A DNA stretch of 64,000 nt, taken from positions 150,001 through 214,000 of the forward strand of contig JAJOZX010007491.1 of the NCBI GenBank assembly GCA_023014485.1. The letters run 5' to 3'. How positions within the stretch are numbered: the first letter of the stretch is position 1; each line of letters opens with the position of its first letter. Positions 32,119-43,118 of the stretch are shown here, one piece after another. The notes beneath the pieces are model-generated. The model made no database searches, was not told the origin of the DNA, and was given only the letters and a program-made list of their open reading frames with translations. A program made the position numbers and the translations under genes. The DNA is from Bathynomus jamesi (Eukaryota; Arthropoda; Malacostraca; Isopoda; Cirolanidae).

Positions 32119-32526
32119 ACTGGTTTATATCGAAACTTTTAACACTAAATGAGATAAAATAAGATCATTATCTTACCTAGTAAACGTAAGTGACTCAACC
32201 ATCTTATTATCTACACTTTTTTTTAAAACGTTTATATTCCGAATGCACCCAACACATTCCATAGACCTTTTTTTTATACACTTCTTTTTAACCTTCCACA
32301 CATTTTTACTGTAAAAAAATTTTTGGTAAAAAACCAAAAACATTTTCCAAGAAATGTGAACTAAAATAAGATTTCAAATATTTTTTTTTTCTTTCGTATG
32401 TGAAATTACAGACAATTGTGTGTAATCTTTTTTATGGCATTTTTATTTTATATTTTGTCAAGGAGCGTAATTTGCTGTGTAGAAGAATACGAGAAATATT
32501 TTTATTAAGCTAGAAAATTTATAATT
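32119..32526. other. AT-rich non-coding, nothing recognised
   Basis: T runs and low complexity only. Confidence 0.4.
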
Positions 32527-32643
32527 GCGGAAAAAAGTTCACCTAGAAAAATAAGACTCGATCATTACTGATCGGTCATTTTTTTTGCTTTTTAAAAAAT
32601 TTACGGTAGATTTCTAGGTGAACTTTTTTTTTCCGTAACTGTA
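32527..32643. mobile_element. MITE of the AAAAAAGTTCRCC family, copy 2
   Basis: The arms GCGGAAAAAAGTTCACCTAG and the complement of CTAGGTGAACTTTTTTTTCC enclose a short centre with GATCATTACTGATCGG. It is 117 bases, mostly hairpin. Confidence 0.7.
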
Positions 32644-32960
32644 CTATTTATTTCGATAGTCTGGAGACAATGGGGCACACACCATCTACCCTTCCGGTAC
32701 AGTGTATCCCGATTATTGGAACAGGGGGGGGGGGGGGTATTTAAAAAAGGGTTAATTTACAGTTACAATAATGTCTGTAAAACAAATTTACAGATAAATG
32801 CAAAAAACTTAACTTTTCTGTATCCACCTGAAGAGGATGCCAATGGGCATCGAAACTGTTGTGGAGATAAACTCTGTCTATTAGAGTGGGTTTTTATTAT
32901 CAAATTTACAGATGAATTTGTAATTAGGTTTTTAAAAGAATCCCAGAAATTTGTGTGTGT
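32644..32960. other. Non-coding, nothing recognised
   Basis: It contains a G-run at 32725-32737 and the frame 32716-32970, which is open but not similar to anything I know and ends in a (GT)n repeat. Confidence 0.35.
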
Positions 32961-32962
32961 GT

Positions 32963-33155
32963 GTGTTTAATCTACTTCGTAAGGGCAGAGGTCATATGAC
33001 GGAGTGGAGACCTACAGATTTACGTGGGATTTGAACCACGGGTCGGTATATCATCTGCACGCGAAGGACTATCACCTATATAACTACAACCCAAACTAAC
33101 TGATCGACGGGAAGTAGTGTTACGATATTGGCCAAGACATAATCTTGTAAGTATA
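32963..33155 (-). repeat. 5S-type SINE copy
   Basis: On the + strand: AATCTACTTCGTAAGGGCAG, GTCATATGACGG, TTACGTGGGATTTGAACCACG, then the degraded 5S part CTAACTGATCGACGGGAAG. The tail lies toward 32963. Confidence 0.65.
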
Positions 33156-33246
33156 GTACAGAAATATACTTTGAGAGATATGGAATAAATATAAAAATAT
33201 TATTTCTATACTTTTGGAATATTTTAGACCTACGTAATAATAATAA

Positions 33247-33350
33247 CGATGGAAAAGTTTAAGTAGGAAAATAGGATTCGAACCTATGTCCCTTGCTTTC
33301 AGAGTCAGATCTCCAACTGATCACGCCATCCAGAACCTCTTCGAAAGAGG
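33247..33350 (-). repeat. tRNA-like sequence (pseudogene or SINE head)
   Basis: The - strand has TGGCGTGATCAGTTGGAGA (box A) and TAGGTTCGAATCCTA (box B with a perfect T-stem) about 45 bases later. The anticodon stem (TCTGA opposite GCAAG) does not pair, so it is not a functional tRNA. The loop reads CTCTGAA. Confidence 0.45.
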
Positions 33351-33504
33351 TTTGTTACGATAAAACGAGGTCACTATTTACCCCTTTTCACCATGCTCCA
33401 TTCAACTCCTCCGTCTTTACAGATCATGTAGGCTAAATGGTTTCTAAGTACAATATCCGCACTTGTGTAAGATACAAAAGGAAAAGGCAGTAAGGTGGTA
33501 AACT

Positions 33505-33572
33505 AGGAGCTAGGAGCGTCGACATTGAAACGACGTGACATGGGTTCGAATCCCATTTGCAACCTAGCTTTT
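33505..33572 (+). repeat. Second tRNA-like sequence
   Basis: ATGGGTTCGAATCCCAT forms a perfect T-arm, and GCGTCG..CGACGT an anticodon-like stem with an oversized 9-base loop. The D-arm is poor. It probably belongs with the - strand tRNA-like unit 160 bases to the left as part of a repeat, rather than being a working tRNA gene. Confidence 0.4.
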
Positions 33573-33680
33573 CATTTCATTGCCATTCTATTTTATGGCA
33601 TTACTGTACTGTATAGCAATTGACAACTTTTCTATGTTACTGTACAGTGGCTGTACAGTATTTTCAGTAAAATGACTATA

Positions 33681-33914
33681 CAGAAGGTGACAAAATTAAA
33701 TAGACACCTTCGTTTTTCTCCATACTTTTTGTTTGATAAAAGAAATCAATAAATAATAAAAAATTTATTGAATAAATATATTTAGAATCTTGTTTTCTCT
33801 TTTACATTAGGGAAAGCTGACACACGCATGTTCTGGTATTCCATTGATGATCTTTGCCATTTGATCTTCACGACAATTATCGTGGTGTCTAATTACGTTT
33901 GTCAACCCTTTGTG
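33681..33914. mobile_element. Tc1/mariner-type MITE (GGGTTGACAAA family), intact copy
   Basis: It begins CAGAAGGTGACAAAATTAAA after TA and ends ACGTTTGTCAACCCTTTGTG before TA. Both ends continue into AGACACC. Its interior matches the interrupted copy at 7595-8438 in reverse. Confidence 0.8.
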
Positions 33915-33942
33915 TAGGCCCTCCATGTTTATATCTGGATCA

Positions 33943-34046
33943 TTTGATCATTGATGGTCTCGCATCAGTTTGATCATTGATGGTCTCGCATCAGTTTGAT
34001 CATTGATGGTCTCGCATCAGTTTGATCATTGATGGTCTCGCATCAG
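33943..34046. repeat. Four exact copies of a 26-bp tandem repeat
   Basis: The unit TTTGATCATTGATGGTCTCG plus CATCAG is repeated four times without change, followed by a partial TTCGATCAG. Perfect identity suggests recent expansion. There are no spacers, so it is not CRISPR-like. Confidence 0.95.
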
Positions 34047-34194
34047 TTCGATCAGATAACCATAAAAGAAGAGATAAGAAGACTAATCCGCTAAAAAGCT
34101 TTGCTCATTATTAATAATTTTTTTTTAATTGATGCATGGTGGGTATGGGTATTGAAATTTCTTTTTGAAGAGTTAGTAATAAATAATTAATCAT

Positions 34195-34350
34195 TGAGGA
34201 GGGCCAGAAATTGGCACAGCGCTCAGGCCAACTAATGCGGCCCATTGTTCTACCTCCTGCGTTGTTATTATCAGCATCATTGGGGTTTGAATCCACGACC
34301 TCAGTTCGCTTAAAGGGAAACTGTTACCCAATGAACTACGGACGTTGTCG
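34195..34350 (-). repeat. tRNA-headed SINE of the AGCGCTC..GGCC family
   Basis: The - strand has TAGTTCATTGGGTAACAG (box A) and GGATTCAAACCCC (box-B-like), then an AT-rich link and GCCTGAGCGCTGTGCC. The frame 34111-34296 is its by-product. Confidence 0.6.
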
Positions 34351-34419
34351 TTTTGAAGAGTTATGGGTATATTCCTCAGAGGTAATATAAATGATCTTCA
34401 AATACCATCTTTGACATAC

Positions 34420-34616
34420 CTGTCCGGGTAGCCTAGTGGTTAAAATGTTAAACTGCTGGTTGGGAGGTCTTGAGATCGACTCTGGGCGAGAACTTTGTAA
34501 TTTTGTACTTCCTTGGCGGGTCGTGGTTCGGATTGCACATTAAGCTGTAGGTTTAAGGTGGGTCGAAAATCTTGACCTTCGTCAGAATGAACATTTCAGT
34601 GGAAACAAGTCTAATA
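34420..34616 (+). repeat. tRNA-headed SINE with the shared tail
   Basis: The head GGGTAGCCTAGTGGTTAAAA has a box A. Then come TCGTGGTTCGGATTGCACATT and the tail GCTGTAGGTTTAAGGTGGG..CTTGACCTTCGTCAGAATG, the same tail as the dimeric SINE but with a single different head. Confidence 0.7.
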
Positions 34617-34620
34617 TATA

Positions 34621-34917
34621 CGTATTTGACGGCTTACAAGACGCTGCGCCGTGAAAGACGCACCTTAATTTTGGAAAGGTAAATTCAAGAAAAAAAGTTT
34701 TTGATGCACTTTATTGTTAATACAATGGATATGTAAAATTCAATAAAAAGAAAACCCAAAAGCCAATAAAGAAAGATATGATTATTACTCTTATTATTTG
34801 TTATTAATCAACGGTTTTGCGCATGTGCTGTATTGCCACTTTCGGCTTCTAAGACGCAGGGCGATTTTTAAAGGTATTTACAAGGAAAAAAAGTGCGTCT
34901 TATAAGCCGACAAATAC

Positions 34918-34919
<2 letters not shown>
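34621..34919. mobile_element. MITE with CGTATTTGNCGGCTTA termini
   Basis: CGTATTTGACGGCTTACAAG at the left and TTATAAGCCGACAAATACGG at the right are inverted, flanked by TATA on both sides. It is about 300 bp and non-coding. The terminus type (GGCTTATAAGACGC) is one I associate with TA-inserting MITEs, which is an inference. Confidence 0.7.
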
Positions 34920-34952
<33 letters not shown>

Positions 34953-35629
34953 CAGTGGCGACTCCTGCACTCGGGCTACTCGGGCTCAGCCCGAGTGTAC
35001 ATTTGTAAAATATGCATAAATTTTGTCGTTCAATATGTTAAAATCTTTATTTAATGCCTCTTTTGCAGAAATCTATTTTAAAACAAAGAATGTCATAACA
35101 AGTTCGTCACTTTGTGTACTCTTCTTTCATGATCTATTACGATATTTGCTCGGGTCCAAACGCTGACTTGTCAAAAAGTAACGCTCACTGTTGCTTTTTA
35201 AACAGAAAGCTTTCGCTCATCCTCCAAGCTTCTGGACTCGGGATGAGTGATTTCCGCCCTACCTGTTATAAATAATCTTCAAAATTTCAACTGGCTTTTA
35301 TTCAATATTTTTCACGGAGTATACCTTTGCATTGATCTCATGATTTAACTGTTGACTGATGAAACGTTTGCTTTCCATGATAATATTGTATTAACAAAAT
35401 TTAATTCGTCCAGGTAGGGCTCAATTTCGTCAGCCTAGTGACGCGAAAAACATAGCTAGCCTATGCTAAAAATGATAACTGGCAACTCCTCTCAGGTTTC
35501 TTCAGTAGTTTAGTTGCCTGCGGAAGTGAACGTTGTAGCATTGTGTTGTGTATTTTCTGTGTATAGTGTAACTAGTGTATTATAACTATCTTATATTTTT
35601 TTGTTCAAACAGCTCTACATTTACCCATA

Positions 35630-38008
35630 ATGGAGAAGGATGTTGTGTTAGATTTAAAAGAAAAACCATTTGGGCAGAGAAATATTGCGGAAAAGCGAGA
35701 AATTATCAAATTAGGCCGACCCACTCCTTCACTGAAAACTAAAATAGGCCATCGTACTTTTCAAATCAAGTGGTATGAACAGATTGATTGGCTGTGTGCA
35801 AGTGCCTCTAATGAGAAACTATACTGTTGGCCATGTTTGCTTTTTCAACCGAAACCAAATCAATCGTGGTCCGTGGACAGATGGTGGTTACAGCAATTAT
35901 AAAAATATTCTAAGTGACTGCAAACCAGTAGCGGCTCGTGACTAAAAATTCTAGGGGTGCTGTCTCTAAGAATGGGTTGAAATAATTACTGAAATAAAAG
36001 GATGAGCATTGAGCAATGAATAAAAGTTTCAAAAGTTATTGAAAAAGTTATTCAGTGAGCTCATCCTTATATTGTTCTTGATTATTTCAATTGTAAATAA
36101 AAAATTTAGGGGTACTGCAGTTCCGCAGTGCCTACCGACGAGTCGCCACTGCTGCAAACATCATAGTAAATTTTTGAGTCATTTGCATAATTACAAATGT
36201 CTAAAAACTTTTGGACAGTTTGATATTGAAACTGCTCTTAGTGAGACTGCAAAACTTGAAAAAGAACGGTATAACAAATCAGTTGAAGAAAATAGACAAT
36301 ATTTAAAACAGTTAACAAATGCCGTATTATATCTTTGTAAACAAGAACTGCCATTGCGTGGCCATGATGAAGGAAAAGATAGCCTTAATAAAGGTAATAA
36401 TCGAGAGCTGTTGCATTGCTTTGCTGAAATAGATAGTGTTTTTGCATCTAGACTTTCCATGGAAGAAGGATCGAAGCATTTTTCAGGAGTTTCAAGTACA
36501 ATACAAAATGATATATCTGCAATAGATAGTGTCATAGCTGATGCAATTCATACTGAAGTTGAAAAAGTTCCTTTTTTCTCAGTGCAAGCAGATGAAACTA
36601 CAGATTGTGCAATGCATGCCCAACTCTCAATTATAATTAGATATGTGTCTGAATGCCAAATAAATGAAAGATTTTTAGGATTTTTTGACGTAAGTGATGA
36701 TAAAAGTGCTTCAAGGTTGGCTGATACGATAGAAAATGTGTTGAACTCCTTTAGTGAAGCTAAAACTAAATTGGTTAGCCAAACGTACGATGGAGCAGCT
36801 GTGATGGCAGGTGAGCTAAACGGGGTGCAAAGAAAATTGAAGGAGAAAGGATTTAAATACGGCCATTTTATTCACTGCTATGCTCATAAGCTTAACTTAG
36901 TTTTGAGTAAAATTGCTGAGAAAGTGAATGGGGTTAAAATGTTTTTTTCTCATTTACGCTCTTTTAGTAAATTTACATCTTCGAGTACAAAACGGAAAAG
37001 TGTCTTTCGAGATTTTAATATCAGCATTCCATCACTGTGTGAAACAAGATGGTGCTATAGATCTAGAACTGTGTCATCCATAAAACAGATGCTTGAAAAC
37101 TTGAAAAGTGCATTTCAACATATTTTAGACAATAATGAAAGGTGGGATGAAGATACTCTAAGTGAAACTGACAATCTGCTGGCAAAATTGAATGACTTCA
37201 CTTTTATGTTTTTCATAAATTGTTTTCATAACATATTATCCCAAGCTGGAAAACTCTTTGATGTTCTGCAGTGTAAGAAGCTTGACATGAAGTTGGGCCA
37301 GGATAAAATAAATGACTTTATTCAATTTGTCGAAAATCATCGTAACGATGAACATTATGAAAAAATCGTTCAAGAAACAATGGGCGACTTTGCACAACCA
37401 GATGACTCGGGGCCTCCTCCCAGGAAAAGAGTCAGGGGAAGACAAATGAACTATAAAGCGACGTATTTCGAAATAATTGACAACATTTTAGTGTCATTAA
37501 GAGAGCAATTTGCTTGCATTCAGGAATTCACATTTTTTGAATTACTTGATGTGAACAAGTTTGAAATGTTTGCTCATTCATTTACTATGCAACATGTAAA
37601 CGCTTTACAAAGTAAATACCCAGATATCTTTGATTGCAAATCCTTGGTGAACGAACTGAAATATATGTATAATGACAGTGACTTTAAAAAATGCAAGTCA
37701 GTCAATGTCATTTTAGAGTTAATTCATAAACTGGATTTGTTGTCTGCTATGTCTGAAAGTGTTAAGCTAATTCAACTTTTGCTGACCATCCCTGTAACTT
37801 CAGTTGCCAATGAAAGAATTTCTCAACCTTAGACAGAATTCGATCATATTTGCGATGCACAATGGCTCAAGAACGGCTGTCATCCCTGGCTCGCATTTCG
37901 ATCGAAAAACAAATACTGAATGACTTGGAAAGCAAAAAGGAGCTACACGACAAGATTTTACAGGAATTTGCTATAAAACCAAGACGCTTGGAATTTATGT
38001 TTAAATAA
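35630..38008 (+). pseudogene. hAT transposase (TTF/ZMYM1-like) with two frameshifts and a MITE insertion
   Basis: ATG 35630 opens a frame with a zinc-finger region (RTFQIKWYEQIDWLC..LYCWPCLLF), like the TTF-type finger of ZMYM1-like proteins. Near 35878 one extra base shifts the frame. The MITE at 35926-36151 then interrupts it. From 36160 the frame is open to 37832 and includes FFSVQADETTDCA (first catalytic Asp), VSQTYDGAAVMAG with HFIHCYAHKLNLVL (second Asp/CxxH region) and CETRWCYR. A second frameshift near 37815 displaces the C-terminal dimerisation block, which continues in the next frame to TAA 38006-38008. ATG 36039 lies in the MITE and is not a true start. Confidence 0.9.
35926..36151. 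mobile_element. hAT MITE with perfect 8-bp TSD, nested in the hAT transposase
   Basis: CTGCAAAC flanks it exactly (35918-35925, 36152-36159). The ends CAGTAGCGGCTCGT and ACGAGTCGCCACTG resemble the termini of the host hAT element itself. It may thus be mobilised by the same kind of transposase. 226 bp, non-coding. Confidence 0.95.
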
Positions 38009-38220
38009 AGTAAGTTCATGGTTTATTTTTTATTAAATTATGTAAATATTTTATTTATAATTTATTGCATGTATACCGTATATTTCTGTTCATGCTGGTT
38101 CTTTAAATTGTTTTGGTAAAAATTTGTACTGAGCCCGAGTAACATTGATAAGCTAGAGTCGCCACTGATATATATATATATATGAGAAATAAGAGGACGA
38201 GGAGATGGTACATGTCTATT

Positions 38221-38260
38221 GACAGACGTTTCGGGAAAGTTCAATTTCCATCATCAGGGA
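38221..38260 (-). ncRNA. Hammerhead-like motif, left copy
   Basis: On the - strand CUGAUGA (38257-38251), U, a GGAAA/UUUCC stem II, GAAA, then ACGUC or AC-GUCU-GUC as a very short stem III and cleavage triplet GUC. Stem I is eroded (AUCC does not pair well), so activity is unlikely for this copy. Confidence 0.45.
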
Positions 38261-38830
38261 TAAAACAGCTAAAACGACTGTATACCTTGCAAAGCATCAT
38301 TCGCCAATTTCAAACAAAAGTGGCGAGCATCGCAGTATTTCTACCAACTTCAAAATTATTAATTCAACACACCAACCAACCGAACTCATCATCGAATTTC
38401 TCCATTCTTAGTATAAAACCAACCTTCAATGACTACAGATCCGCCTTTAACAAACAAAGCTAGATAAATTCTCCCGTTTCACCACTGGAAAAGAAACCAC
38501 TTGCAACCACTCGCATTGACTTTCGAGCAATTCCGATGACTATTTCAACATTTACCCATTTCCATCCCATTTGCCCATTTCCAACCCCCATTTACACATT
38601 TACAATCGGTTTATTACTCCTAAAATGACCTGATAAGATATTGTTTACAATATTTGTCATCTTTTTAACCTTTTTGTATATTTTTGCTTTACTTTTTATT
38701 TTTTTCAATATACTTTTAATTTTTACAAAGTTAATATAAATATATTAATCGTATATGATTATATCAATATATTTGTGTATAAAATTTGATTTTATTCATA
38801 ATTATTTATTTTTAAAATTTATTTTAACAT

Positions 38831-38875
38831 TTAGCACTGATGATGGAAATTGTACGTTTCCGAAATGTCTGTCAA
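38831..38875 (+). ncRNA. Hammerhead-like motif, right copy
   Basis: CUGAUGA (38837-38843), U, GGAAA-loop-UUUCC stem II, GAAA (38862-38865) and UGUC. GCA before box 1 can pair with UGU after the GUC. The core is complete but the helix I is only about three pairs. Confidence 0.45.
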
Positions 38876-38915
38876 TAATAAACATGGACCATCTCCTCCT
38901 TTTATTTCTCACTAA

Positions 38916-40124
38916 GTTGCGATTTCCTCAGAACAAACCCTTCAATCATATATTGGCCGAAATTGGTTACGGGGGAATAACTAACAAATGTGAAACAACC
39001 ACCTAACCTAGCATAATCTGGTCTCCGTGAAATTTAATATTAGCCTTTAATATTACAAAATATTTAAAATTTTGGTGAAATGTTATTTATTGAGTGGAAC
39101 AGATTTTCTAAAATGATAAATAGGCCTACCTAGGCCTAATCGTGATTCGAATTCCCTCGACTTTGTTCATATTAGCCTTTCGTAACTTTAGTATAAATGC
39201 GCCTTTATATAACTCCACAAAATTATATTACTTTACTGAGTTACAAATAGAATACATATATAGTTATTGGGTTTTTCCTTTATTTTCATTTACCTTCAGT
39301 CATGCTTCGATCAAACTGCAACATTCTATTAAGCATGTTAAGTATCAAAACATGTTTTTAACAGTAGCTCGGGAGTCAAAACATTTAGTCTTGGACGTGT
39401 TTAAAAAGCGGGTGAAAGAATATACGTGTTCAGGAATATATTTTATCTTAAATATTGTTTTAACAGTGTAGAGAAAATGTCAAAATAAAGAGAGTTTGGA
39501 ATCGGTATTACAAACTTGTCTACAGTACTACATTTTCAAGATTGGTTGGTCACTTTAACCCTAAACTATCGAAGAAGTTAATGAAAACAAAATCGTGATG
39601 TTTTATTGGTCTTTACAGAAGAAACACGCACACACAAACACACACTTGCGTTTTTTTTCTTAGTGTTAAATCTTGTGTTACTTCAACGTTAGTTAGTTTG
39701 TCAAATGTATTTCATGAAAACAGACTCGTACAGCTTAATAAGGCAGATACAACTGTAATATTAACACCAGAAAATATCTGTATTTTAAAAGATATATTTA
39801 CAGTCTTGGTCTAAGTTAAAAATAGACTAGTAGATACTGTAAAAATCCTTAAAAGAGGTCTGCAAGTTAATAAAGTCGAGTCAAAATCCATGGAGTTAAA
39901 TGTGATATTTTCAGTGAAATCTCAGTTTTTGACTAAATGCTCCGTTACCGTTCTTAGGCAAAGCTAGAACTTAAACGTTTACTTTTAGGTGTTAAATTGA
40001 ATATGACGTTGGTAAAACTTTCACCTTTTTAACATTAAAATGTGCGCCAAATAAATTGTTTTATATTATATAACTTGATTCTGTTTATCGACGTCTTTCA
40101 CCCAATGAGCCCGACAGGATGTGA
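38916..40124. other. Non-coding, nothing recognised
   Basis: AT-rich sequence with short frames (38755-39006, 39142-39471) that show no conserved motif. Possibly unique intergenic or intronic DNA. Confidence 0.4.
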
Positions 40125-40129
40125 ATACA

Positions 40130-40285
40130 GAATTAAGGTTCTCAGTTCGAGTTTCAGTTCGGGCGCTTCAGAGTTGAGTGACTGAGTTCGGATCTCGCCT
40201 GAAGCGTGACCTTGTCACGTGACCTTAGACGTTTTGAAGGAGGTTAAACAATCCTGAATATTATTATTATTATTATTATTTCGCG
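40130..40285 (+). repeat. tRNA-headed SINE with the shared tail
   Basis: TCAGTTCGAGTTTCAG and TGAGTTCGGATCTCGCCTG lie before GTCACGTGACCTTAGACG and GAAGGAGGTTAAACAATCC, the tail of the 5S family. It ends with (ATT)n at 40258-40280. Confidence 0.6.
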
Positions 40286-40614
40286 AAGTGGCCCGAATTT
40301 TTCTCGCACCCAAAATGGTTTTGCTCCTTCAAAGCCTATTATAAAGACGTTCTATTTACTTTACTTATAGTAGCAGGAGCGCAATTTTCATCTGTTTATT
40401 GCATTCACTTCTCCCCTGCAAGCGTTTCCTGCATGGTACATCGTTCTCCACATGCAGTCTTGTAAGCCATCTTCTTGTCGTTTGTATATTGTATTATCGC
40501 GTTTGTTTTAACTTATAACATGATGGCTTCATTGCCTCTTTTTTCTTACTTTTAAAATGATCTCTCATTCTTTTACAAAATAACTTCTACTTCATTTAGA
40601 CCACTTTACACAAT

Positions 40615-40618
<4 letters not shown>

Positions 40619-40696
<78 letters not shown>
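40619..40696. repeat. (TC)39 microsatellite
   Basis: 78 bases of uninterrupted TC, the longest dinucleotide run in the window. Confidence 0.98.
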
Positions 40697-40699
<3 letters not shown>

Positions 40700-40849
40700 A
40701 ACTTTCTTTGCCTCTACTAACTTGTATTTCCTTTTCTCTTTGTGATTCATTGTAACTTTTTTGATTTTCTGTTCCTCCTTCTAAGTGTTAATTCAATGGC
40801 CTTTCATGATCGAAAGGTGTGTGTGTGTGTGTGTGTGTGCACTGTATTT

Positions 40850-41843
40850 AGGGGAAGGGCACAGGGAGGCATGTCCCCCATCCCCCCCTGTGACATTTCG
40901 GCACCTTTGTCACTACAAGTCGAATTACAACGCTGGGAAGCAAAGAGGACTGCTTGGACACTTCCAAAACCACGTTCTATTGTGGAAACACTCGAGCATA
41001 CACCAGCCACTTTGTTCCCAAATGTCACAGCGATGTTGAGTCTTCTCGCTACCATACTAGTTACATCTTGTGAGTGAGAGCGTTCATTCAGTCGCTCAAG
41101 CACGCTCAAGATCTACACGAGATCAAGAATGGGCGAAAATAGGCTAACTGGTTTAGCTCTATTAGTGATTCACCACAAAATTGATCTGGATTATAACATT
41201 ATTTTAGACAGCTTCGCGAGAAGGCATCCACGTCGCATGGAACTGGTTGACGTTCTTCAGAATTAGATTGAGTGAGTGAAGGTGACTCGCCGTTACGTCA
41301 TCTAGCATTGGTCGTTGGTTGTATATAGGTAGCCACGGTACAAAATTGAATTTTTGCATAAATAATTAATTTTTGCTGTAAATTTATGTTTAGTTTTGTT
41401 TATATATTGAAGTTGTAATTGTGACGCAAAAACAGCTGTGGATATTATTTGCTTGTACACTTGTGTTTTAAATTTGCACATATTTTACTGTCTGTAATCG
41501 ATTTTGTAAATATGGTGGATTTTATAATTCCTAATTGTGTGCACGCATTCATGCATTTTTTACGCGACATTCTTAGAGAGGTACCTATCTGCAAAGTACT
41601 GTACCTACAGTATATGTGAATATCTCTCGCACTTGTTTCGTGTGATTTAGTTCTAGCCTCTAGGTATATGTAACAATGCGCTGTATTTCATACATTTGTC
41701 AACTGTGTATGCGTTCGTTCATTTCAGTATGTAAGATTAAAGAATAGATACACACATTTTCTTTTGTCATTGGCTTGCTTATTAATCTTTGAAATAGATT
41801 TGCTTGCCCCTTCCCCCTGATATAAATCCTGGATCCGGGCCTG
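40850..41843 (+). mobile_element. 3' part of a hAT element
   Basis: It includes the transposase C-terminal fragment (40900-41266) and ends at GATCCGGGCCTG (41832-41843), whose complement CAGGCCCGGATC is a hAT-type terminus. The left end was not found; a GGGGAAGGGCACAGGGAGG string at 40852 resembles the subterminal GGGGGAAGGGGCAAG next to the right terminus. A tentative assignment of boundaries. Confidence 0.5.
40900..41266 (+). pseudogene. hAT transposase C-terminal dimerisation domain fragment
   Basis: One frame reads LQRWEAKRTAW, then FPNVTAMLSLLATILVTSCE, a TGA stop at 41075-41077, and continues in the same frame with ERSFSRSSTLKIYTRSRMGE, RLTGLALLVIH and RRMEL before TAG 41264-41266. This is the C-terminal hAT dimerisation domain as seen in transposases annotated as 52-kDa repressor of PKR inhibitor-like. 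The catalytic part is missing. The single nonsense codon falls in the Cys-Glu-Cys-Glu position of the conserved block. Confidence 0.8.
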
Positions 41844-42243
41844 CATCTTTCGCTCACTTCGACCTCATACAGTAGGATCATGCAGATGAATATAGACAGG
41901 ATGTTGTCTTTTACAACTTTCCGCGTATCAAACATTCGCTTATGTTCAGTTTTCACATTCTTTTGCTTTCCAACATCAGAACCTCTTTCGAACCTCTTTC
42001 GTATCGCACTCACCCGTTTCTGATGCAGATGTGACCTTATCTGAAATTGGGGTAACTGCTGGACAGCTAAAGAGGACCGGATGACTAATCAGGTCTTCGG
42101 AGGGAAAGACAAAAATATCAAACAGGAAATATTTCAATTAGGTAAAACACGGAGCAATAATCAAACCCAGACAAATAACCCTCGCTAACAAATCCACACC
42201 CAAAATGCCCAGAATACCAAAAGTAGTGCCGAGTACGAATTTC

Positions 42244-42278
<35 letters not shown>

Positions 42279-42454
42279 TGAAAATATTCTTTCGGACTGT
42301 ATCATTAATTATTCTTATAAGCTTTTAGAATTTGAAAGGAGTGATCTTTTATGCCTATAATAATAGGATGAATAACTTATATCCCCCATAATCTTCTTTG
42401 CCCTATGTGCACTTTGGCTTAAAATTCAAATGTCAAATATGAAACAGAATGGGT

Positions 42455-42499
<45 letters not shown>

Positions 42500-42908
42500 T
42501 CATTAATGTTTTAGAAATTTTCTTTTTTCTTTTCATCGTTTGGTGAACGTCAAATTACATTTTATAATAATTTCTAATATATTGTACAAATATTCATTTA
42601 TTTCGTTCTTTTTCGAACTTTCGTTTTGAAACTTTCCTATTATCAATTTCGTGCATGTTTTCGTGAAACTCCCGTAGTTCCTCATCGAGTAACTTACGTA
42701 CACCTACCTTTATTTTATCAAAACTTTTGTAACCTTTTTGATGTAAATTAAGAAGAATTTTAATAAATATTTTGCTAAATTTTTTCTCATTTCATTTGAC
42801 AGAATTAAACTGTAGTATACAGTCGCTTTCGAAAGTACTGTCGTACTAACGGTAAGATCAGAAATATGTTCGGCGTTCCGATATAGAATGTTTTTAATTG
42901 ACTGTAAG
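41844..42908. other. Non-coding with (CA)n and (TC)n repeats
   Basis: (AC)n at 42245-42277 and (TC)n at 42457-42497. The frames here (for example 41699-42013) are not protein-like. Confidence 0.4.
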
Positions 42909-43118
42909 TACAGTTTCGAAAAAAAAGTTCGCCTATAAAAATTTATAAAATTCAGAAAAGATTGCTAATTGGTAACTTTCAGTTTTTGTTTGGGTATTTT
43001 TTTCTTTTTAGTCGTGGCAATTAGATTTCAAAACCAAAACCCAGCCATTACTCTCATTAATAACTTTTTTACGTTTTTTAGAAATTTTTAGTCGAACTTT
43101 TTTCTAGAAGTGTACATT
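42909..43118. mobile_element. MITE of the AAAAAAGTTCGCC family, copy 3
   Basis: CAGTTTCGAAAAAAAAGTTCG at the left and TCGAACTTTTTTCTAGAAGTG before TA at the right, with TTGCTAATTGGTAAC inside. TA flanks are present at both ends. Confidence 0.7.

Larger units (their letters stand above)
34953..38167 (+). mobile_element. hAT transposon with a ZMYM-like transposase, degraded
   Basis: The ends CAGTGGCGACTCC and GGAGTCGCCACTG-like (GAGTCGCCACTG at 38156-38167) are hAT termini. Next to both are CTCGGGCT/AGCCCGAG subterminal repeats. The flanks are (TA)n (ATATAATT left, ATATATAT right), so the 8-bp duplication is ambiguous. It is 3215 bp with one transposase gene on the + strand, broken by two frameshifts and a nested MITE. 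Confidence 0.9.
38184..38915. mobile_element. Element with inverted hammerhead-like ends
   Basis: The first ~78 bases (GAGAAATAAGAGGACGAGG to CCATCATCAGG) and the last ~78 (CTGATGATGGAAATTG to CCTTTTATTTCTC) are inverted repeats. Each contains a hammerhead-like core. The ~570 bases between are AT-rich with no coding potential. This may be two Penelope-type ends in inverted orientation, or a foldback element. Confidence 0.6.

Noticed and set aside
33247..33572. Two tRNA gene candidates
   Set aside because: T-arms are good but anticodon and D stems do not form; better explained as tRNA-derived repeats.
33943..34046. Regular 26-bp repeats resembling a CRISPR array
   Set aside because: Units are directly adjacent without spacers, and the context is eukaryotic.
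40742..41109. Overlapping frames on both strands at 40742-41109 as separate genes
   Set aside because: Only the + strand frame with the hAT dimerisation block has protein-like conservation; the others are shadows.
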